Shown: positions 13,321-16,692 of the stretch, one piece after another
Position numbering within the stretch: the first letter of the stretch is position 1
How the letters are laid out: each line of letters opens with the position of its first letter
Source of the DNA: Clostridiales bacterium
GTDB taxonomy: Bacteria > Bacillota > Clostridia > Oscillospirales > Acutalibacteraceae
Direction of reading: 5' to 3'
DNA: 16,692 nt
Assembly (NCBI GenBank): GCA_012522615.1
Contig: JAAYKB010000079.1
Coordinates: 1-16,692, forward strand
Notes under the pieces: generated by a model
Databases searched by the model: none
What the model was told of the DNA's origin: nothing
Seen by the model: only the letters and a program-made list of their open reading frames with translations
Translations under genes and position numbers: made by a program

Positions 13321-13551
13321 CTATTTGTTTACACTGTCAATGTATGCAACAATATCCCCGACGGTTCTCATATTTATCGCGGCGTCTTCGGGGAAGGTGA
13401 TGTTGAACCTGTCCTCGAGCGCCATAATAAGGTCCACCCCGTCAAGGGAATCCGCTCCGAGATCGGCCGCGAGCTCGGCCTCGGGAACAATGTCCTCCTC
13501 ATTGCATTTCAGGCAATCCAATATAACCTCTTTTACAGTATCAAATGTCAT
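13321..13551 (-). CDS. acpP: acyl carrier protein
   Basis: ACP carries growing acyl chains on a 4'-phosphopantetheine arm. It is 76 aa, acidic, with the attachment Ser35 in LGADSLDGVDLIMALEDRF. Helix I (1-15), the loop, the DSL-headed helix II and the last helix (TVGDIVAYIDSVNK) are all recognisable. The ATG has AAGGAG 9 nt upstream. Two cysteines (Cys13 and Cys16, in LDCLKC) are unusual, since ACPs seldom contain cysteine. It is the first gene of the operon, right behind the FabT-like-controlled promoter, rather than next to plsX or fabD as in many Firmicutes. Confidence 0.97.
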   Translation of the reverse strand: MTFDTVKEVILDCLKCNEEDIVPEAELAADLGADSLDGVDLIMALEDRFNITFPEDAAINMRTVGDIVAYIDSVNK

Positions 13552-13584
13552 TTCTGTTGGCTCCTTATTTAGAATTCGTTCTCC

Positions 13585-13613
13585 ATTATAAATTATTTGA
13601 TAGCCAAAGTAAA
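13585..13613 (-). promoter_or_regulatory. sigma-A promoter of the acpP-fabZ operon
   Basis: On the - strand, -35 TTTACT (13608-13613), a 17-bp spacer and a perfect -10 TATAAT (13585-13590) lie upstream of acpP. Transcription should begin near 13578, giving a leader of about 27 nt with the AAGGAG site. The AT-rich sequence upstream (about 13631-13660) could act as an UP element. One operator box fills most of the spacer and the second abuts the upstream side of the -35, so repressor and polymerase should compete. Confidence 0.8.
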
Positions 13614-13630
13614 TAGTTTGGCTATCAAAT
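13595..13630. promoter_or_regulatory. double FabT-like operator (boxes 1 and 2) in a perfect 14-bp inverted repeat
   Basis: ATTTGATAGCCAAA (13595-13608) and TTTGGCTATCAAAT (13617-13630) are exact reverse complements 8 bp apart. Each arm contains TTTG-N5-CAAA, the pattern of FabT boxes (MarR-family repressors of fatty acid genes, known in streptococci to sense long acyl-ACP). The box centres, 13602 and 13623, are 21 bp apart, two helical turns, so two dimers would lie on the same DNA face. Box 1 lies between -35 and -10 of the acpP promoter. The regulator's gene is not in the window. Confidence 0.75.
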
Positions 13631-13760
13631 TTTCTTATTGTTCATATTTTACAATATAAAGGGGTTGTAAATGGTATAAAAAATTCGAATACTGCCGATA
13701 TATATTATGGAAGTGTTTTTTGATATTTTAGAAAAGGCAGCTTCTTTTGGAGGGTAGAGA

Positions 13761-15209
13761 ATGGAGCATAATGATAGTATTGTCGAAGAGTCCGAAAAGC
13801 AGGTGCTTTCCGAGGAGGAGCAGTCGCCGCCCCCACCTCCCGTTGACGCGGTTATTAATGTTATCATATCAGGTGATAAGCTGGAGGCGTTTTTAAACAT
13901 AGAGCCGCCTGAAAACGGGGGCGCGGCGCCGACTGCCCGGACAATTGCCGAGGCGCTCGAGAAGAACAAGGTGACATACGGGATTGATCAGAAAAAAATT
14001 CAAGCTCTTGCCGATAAGCCGTTATACAACCGTGATATACTTATCGCCAAGGGCTTAAGGCCGGTTGACGGAGAGGATGGCAGCTTTGAGCTGCTTTTCA
14101 ATACCGAAAAAAAGCTTAGGCCAAAGGAAAGGGCGGACGGAACGGTCGATTATCAGGATCTCGGGATTGTGAACAATGTCAGAAAGGACGACCCTTTGTG
14201 TAATATCACCCTGCCGACCGACGGAACCGAGGGTGTTGCCGTTACGGGCGAAAAGCTGCTGCCCAAGAAGGGCAAGCCGGCTCCCGTCCGACCCGGTCAG
14301 AACACAGAGCAAAACGAGCAGGGCACCGTGATTTATTCAAAGATAAACGGGCATGTTGTCTTTACCGGCGCAAAGATAGTTGTAAATAAAACCTTTTATG
14401 TAAGCGGAAATGTCGATAATTCGACGGGAAGCATCAAGGTGCTCGGAAATATTGTGATAAGAGGCACGGTCTTGTCCGGCTTTACGGTTGAGGCCGAAAA
14501 GAATATGGAGATCAACGGTTCGGTTGAGTCGGCAAAGCTCAAGGCCGGCGGCAATATCGTACTTCGCAGCGGGATTAACGGCAGCCATGTGACCTGTTTT
14601 GGCGATCTTTCGAGCAGGTTTATCGAAAGCTGCGATATTACGGTCAAGGGCTCGTTAAAGTCGGAGTATATAATCAACAGCAACATACACTGCGGAAAAA
14701 ACCTTGAAATCTCGGGAAGGCGGGCCAGATTTTCGGGGGGAAGCTGTGTGGTCGGAAAAGACCTGACTTGCCCTATAATCGGGGCCGATTCGGGTGCGAA
14801 GACCTACCTTGAGCTCGGAACAATTCCGGAAATTCTGGAAAGGCAAAAAGCCATTATCAAAGAGCTGCCTTTGCTTAGAAAACAGTCGGGAAGTCTTAAA
14901 CAGCTCCAAACGCTGCTCGAGCAGCTTGAAGAGCAAAACCGGCTTGACCAAGAGAAAAAAGCCATGCTGCAAGAGGTGCGGCACAACCTGGAGAGCATCA
15001 CCGAGAAGATTGCAGCCGATACCAAGGAGCTTGAGGAGATAAACCAGGAGATCGAGACCTACGGGTACGGCAAAATCATTTGCAGGGGAACAATATATCC
15101 CGGCACCTTCATTAAGATAGGCGCGGAAAAGATGGCGGTGTCCGAGCCGCTGCACAATACCATTGTATTCTTAAGTGACGGCGAGATACACAGCAGCCCC
15201 GCGTTTTAA
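13761..15209 (+). CDS. FapA / DUF342 polymer-forming beta-helix protein
   Basis: This 482-aa protein belongs to the FapA (DUF342) family. It has an acidic N terminus with a Pro run (residues 23-27), an N-terminal domain to about 190, and a right-handed beta-helix of Gly-rich repeats (about 212-350: VSGNVDNSTGSIKVLGNI, AGGNIVLRSGINGSHV, CGKNLEISGRRARFSGG). A coiled coil with many Leu, Glu and Gln follows (about 355-432), then a short beta end (KIICRGTIYPGTFIKIG). There is no signal peptide or membrane segment, so it is cytoplasmic. FapA of Vibrio takes part in placing polar flagella; in Firmicutes the role is mostly unknown. The ATG has GGAGGG 6 nt upstream. It is divergent from acpP and ends at its own terminator. 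Its base composition is visibly richer in A/T than the fab operon. No flagellar gene lies nearby. Confidence 0.88.
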   Translation: MEHNDSIVEESEKQVLSEEEQSPPPPPVDAVINVIISGDKLEAFLNIEPPENGGAAPTARTIAEALEKNKVTYGIDQKKIQALADKPLYNRDILIAKGLRPVDGEDGSFELLFNTEKKLRPKERADGTVDYQDLGIVNNVRKDDPLCNITLPTDGTEGVAVTGEKLLPKKGKPAPVRPGQNTEQNEQGTVIYSKINGHVVFTGAKIVVNKTFYVSGNVDNSTGSIKVLGNIVIRGTVLSGFTVEAEKNMEINGSVESAKLKAGGNIVLRSGINGSHVTCFGDLSSRFIESCDITVKGSLKSEYIINSNIHCGKNLEISGRRARFSGGSCVVGKDLTCPIIGADSGAKTYLELGTIPEILERQKAIIKELPLLRKQSGSLKQLQTLLEQLEEQNRLDQEKKAMLQEVRHNLESITEKIAADTKELEEINQEIETYGYGKIICRGTIYPGTFIKIGAEKMAVSEPLHNTIVFLSDGEIHSSPAF

Positions 15210-15224
15210 GAGTGTGTTTTTATT

Positions 15225-15261
15225 GCAACACCACCGGCCTAGCCCAAGCCGGTGGTGTTGC
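15225..15261 (+). terminator. strong terminator hairpin after the FapA-family gene
   Basis: A perfect 14-bp stem, GCAACACCACCGGC (15225-15238) and GCCGGTGGTGTTGC (15248-15261), with a 9-nt loop begins 15 bp after the stop codon. On the + strand TTTATCTGTTTATAT follows. On the - strand the tail is AATAAAAAC, so for the convergent GH18 gene it would be a hairpin without a T run, perhaps only a partial stop or 3'-end shield. Confidence 0.85.
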
Positions 15262-15270
15262 TTTATCTGT

Positions 15271-16551
15271 TTATATAACCTTATTTACATTATACATCGA
15301 TTCCAGCACCAGCCAGTTTTGCGGGAAGAAGCTATTGATCGTCCAGTAGCTCACCCCGCCGAGGTTGTATTTGTCGACAAGCGCGAGCTTGGCCCGTATG
15401 CTGCGTGCGTCCTCGAACCAGACGACATGCTCCCTGCCCTGATCGTCGAAATAGTTGAAGAAGGGGCTTTGCGCCTCGGCGTCGAACATGATTTCCGCCC
15501 CCTCGCGCAGCGCAAGATTGACGGCGGCGGTATGGGACAATGTCCGCGCGGCCGAGCCCTGCACAAACGGCAGGGTCCAGTCATAGCCGTAATTCGGTAT
15601 ACCCATCAGTATTTTTTCACTCGGTATCACCGTCACGGCAAACCGCAGCACCTCTTCGACCCGGTTGAGCGGGGCGACGGCTTGGGCGGGGCTGTAGGTA
15701 TAGCCCCATTCGTATGTCATAAGGATTACATGGTCGACCGTGGCGCCATGGAAGGCATAGTCGTGCGCCTCGTAGAGCAGGCCGCGCTGACCGGCGCTGG
15801 TTTTCGGGGCGAGCGCCGTGGTGACGGTATATCCCTGCGGATGAAGGGTATCGACTACCCGCCGGACAAACCGGTTATATGCCTCGCGGTCGTCGGGATA
15901 GATGTATTCAAAGTCGATATCGAGACCGAAATAGTTTTTGGAGCGCAGGGTCTGCTGCACATTATTGATAAGGGTGGTTTGAACCTGCTGGTTTGTCAGT
16001 ATGGTGTGTGCCAAGTCGCTGTCGAAGCTGCCGCCCTCGAGAATATTCGTAATCACCATTAGGGGGGCGACGTTCTGCGCCCGCGCCGTCTGTATGATTG
16101 TTGTATCGTCAAGGGGAACAAGGCTGCCGTCCGCACGCACCTGATAGCTGAACGGGCTTATGTATGTCAGGTGGGGCAGGGTTGCCGAAAGCACGTTTGC
16201 CGTGATTGTCGGGAAGGCGTAGCCGTTGACGTCGATCGACCCCAGCTTTTGGTCAGGTACCGGAACGACAATAACCTGTCCCGGGTAGATGGATGCCGGA
16301 TTGGTAATTTCGGGGTTGGCCTCGAGAATCTGACCCATGGTCGTGCCGAAGCGGCGGGCTATCGTGAACAGCGATTCTCCCGGCGCGATGGTATACTGTA
16401 TGCTGTCGGTGACGATTACAACGGTTTGTCCCACCACCAGTTGCTCGGGATTTGGGATTTGGTTGTCTTCGGCTATTCTTTGGGGCGACACGCCGAACTG
16501 TCTGCCGATTGTATAAAGGCTGTCTCCCCTCCTTACAGTATAAATCACCAT
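15271..16551 (-). CDS. LysM-LysM-GH18 glycosidase of the YaaH/SleL spore cortex-lytic family
   Basis: The protein is 426 aa from the ATG at 16551. Two LysM domains (about 4-47: YTVRRGDSLYTIGRQFGVSP; about 52-98: YTIAPGESLFTIARRFGTT) bind peptidoglycan. A GH18 barrel (about 105-420) follows, with FGLDIDFEYI holding the D-x-D-x-E catalytic core (Asp211, Asp213, Glu215). The first Asp of the fuller DxxDxDxE pattern is replaced, as is usual in this subfamily. Later TYEWGYTYSPAQAVAP and GIPNYGYDW are typical. There is no signal peptide, as in Bacillus YaaH and SleL, which are deposited on the spore and act on cortex fragments in germination. The GTG at 16560 lies 1 nt from AAAAGG (16562-16567); the ATG at 16551 lies 10 nt away and is preferred. 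It implies an endospore-former. Confidence 0.9.
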   Translation of the reverse strand: MVIYTVRRGDSLYTIGRQFGVSPQRIAEDNQIPNPEQLVVGQTVVIVTDSIQYTIAPGESLFTIARRFGTTMGQILEANPEITNPASIYPGQVIVVPVPDQKLGSIDVNGYAFPTITANVLSATLPHLTYISPFSYQVRADGSLVPLDDTTIIQTARAQNVAPLMVITNILEGGSFDSDLAHTILTNQQVQTTLINNVQQTLRSKNYFGLDIDFEYIYPDDREAYNRFVRRVVDTLHPQGYTVTTALAPKTSAGQRGLLYEAHDYAFHGATVDHVILMTYEWGYTYSPAQAVAPLNRVEEVLRFAVTVIPSEKILMGIPNYGYDWTLPFVQGSAARTLSHTAAVNLALREGAEIMFDAEAQSPFFNYFDDQGREHVVWFEDARSIRAKLALVDKYNLGGVSYWTINSFFPQNWLVLESMYNVNKVI

Positions 16552-16592
16552 CTTCTTCACACCTTTTCATTTAAATTCGCATACCTTGCTCT

Positions 16593-16621
16593 TTTTATGT
16601 ATATGAGACACCTCGTCATGC
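16593..16621 (-). promoter_or_regulatory. possible forespore-type (sigma-F/G) promoter of the GH18 gene
   Basis: On the - strand, GCATG (16617-16621) is followed after 17 bp by CATAAAA (16593-16599). This resembles the sigma-G pattern (GnATR, 17-18 bp, CATnnTA) with one -10 mismatch. It lies about 41 bp before the ATG at 16551 and suits a spore protein, but the motif is short and could arise by chance. YaaH of B. subtilis is expressed in the mother cell instead. Confidence 0.3.
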
Positions 16622-16692
16622 TATGCAGGTTTGTCTTTGGGTGTTTGTGCGCGACTTTTCGGCATAAGCCTTTCGGCCACAGGGCATAATAA

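Noticed and set aside
13648..13708. Sigma-A promoter for the FapA-family gene
   Set aside because: TTTACA with TATAAA has a 21-bp spacer, and TTGTAA with AATACT (17 bp) has only 4 of 6 matches each. No choice is good enough to list.
15175..16062. 295-codon open frame on the + strand
   Set aside because: Opposite the GH18 gene, overlaps the end of the FapA-family gene and runs through a terminator hairpin. No ribosome-binding site or motif.
1..16692. tRNA, rRNA, riboswitch, CRISPR array, insertion sequence or phage remnant
   Set aside because: No cloverleaf, repeat-spacer array, transposase, integrase or long leader was seen; the window is almost fully accounted for by housekeeping genes.

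Overview
The window looks like chromosomal DNA of an anaerobic, spore-forming member of the Firmicutes (class Clostridia, perhaps a GC-rich Oscillospirales-type lineage). The evidence is a FabK-type enoyl-ACP reductase inside one long acpP-acc-fab operon, a FabT-like (MarR-type) operator at its promoter, a LysM/GH18 protein of the YaaH/SleL spore-cortex family, and strong Shine-Dalgarno sequences throughout. No mobile element, tRNA, rRNA or CRISPR array was seen.

Layout. (1) Positions 1-2440, + strand: the end of aroA, then aroC (20 bp overlap), then a bifunctional chorismate mutase/prephenate dehydratase, pheA. This is the end of a shikimate-to-phenylalanine operon. (2) Positions 2441-2814: a gene-free, AT-rich convergent region. 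It holds three copies of a paired direct repeat (half-sites exactly 11 bp apart), A/T tracts and the strong terminator of the opposing operon. (3) Positions 2815-13551, - strand: twelve genes read right to left, acpP-accB-accC-accD-accA-fabH-fabK-(second FabK-like flavoprotein)-fabD-fabG-fabF-fabZ. Together they give acetyl-CoA carboxylase, the acyl carrier and a full type II elongation cycle. (4) Positions 13552-13760: a divergent intergenic region with the acpP promoter (-35 TTTACT, 17 bp, -10 TATAAT) inside a perfect 14-bp inverted repeat made of two FabT-like boxes 21 bp apart. A third box lies between acpP and accB. (5) Positions 13761-15209, + strand: a FapA/DUF342 protein, followed by a 14-bp-stem terminator. 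(6) Positions 15271-16551, - strand: the LysM-LysM-GH18 protein, with a possible forespore-type promoter upstream.

How the genes work together: AccABCD makes malonyl-CoA, FabD loads it on ACP, FabH starts chains, and FabF, FabG, FabZ and FabK extend them. No FabA or FabM isomerase is encoded here. The extra FabK-like flavoprotein, with a C-terminal cysteine cluster, may be the UfaA-type enzyme thought to give anaerobes unsaturated fatty acids without FabA. That is the most interesting candidate in the window. The MarR regulator predicted from the operators is not in the window.

Several start codons were reassigned. Ribosome-binding sites in the fab operon are mostly of the AAAGGA type, placed 7-13 nt before the start. 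By that rule accC (TTG), accA, fabF and the GH18 gene probably start a few codons inside their longest reading frames.
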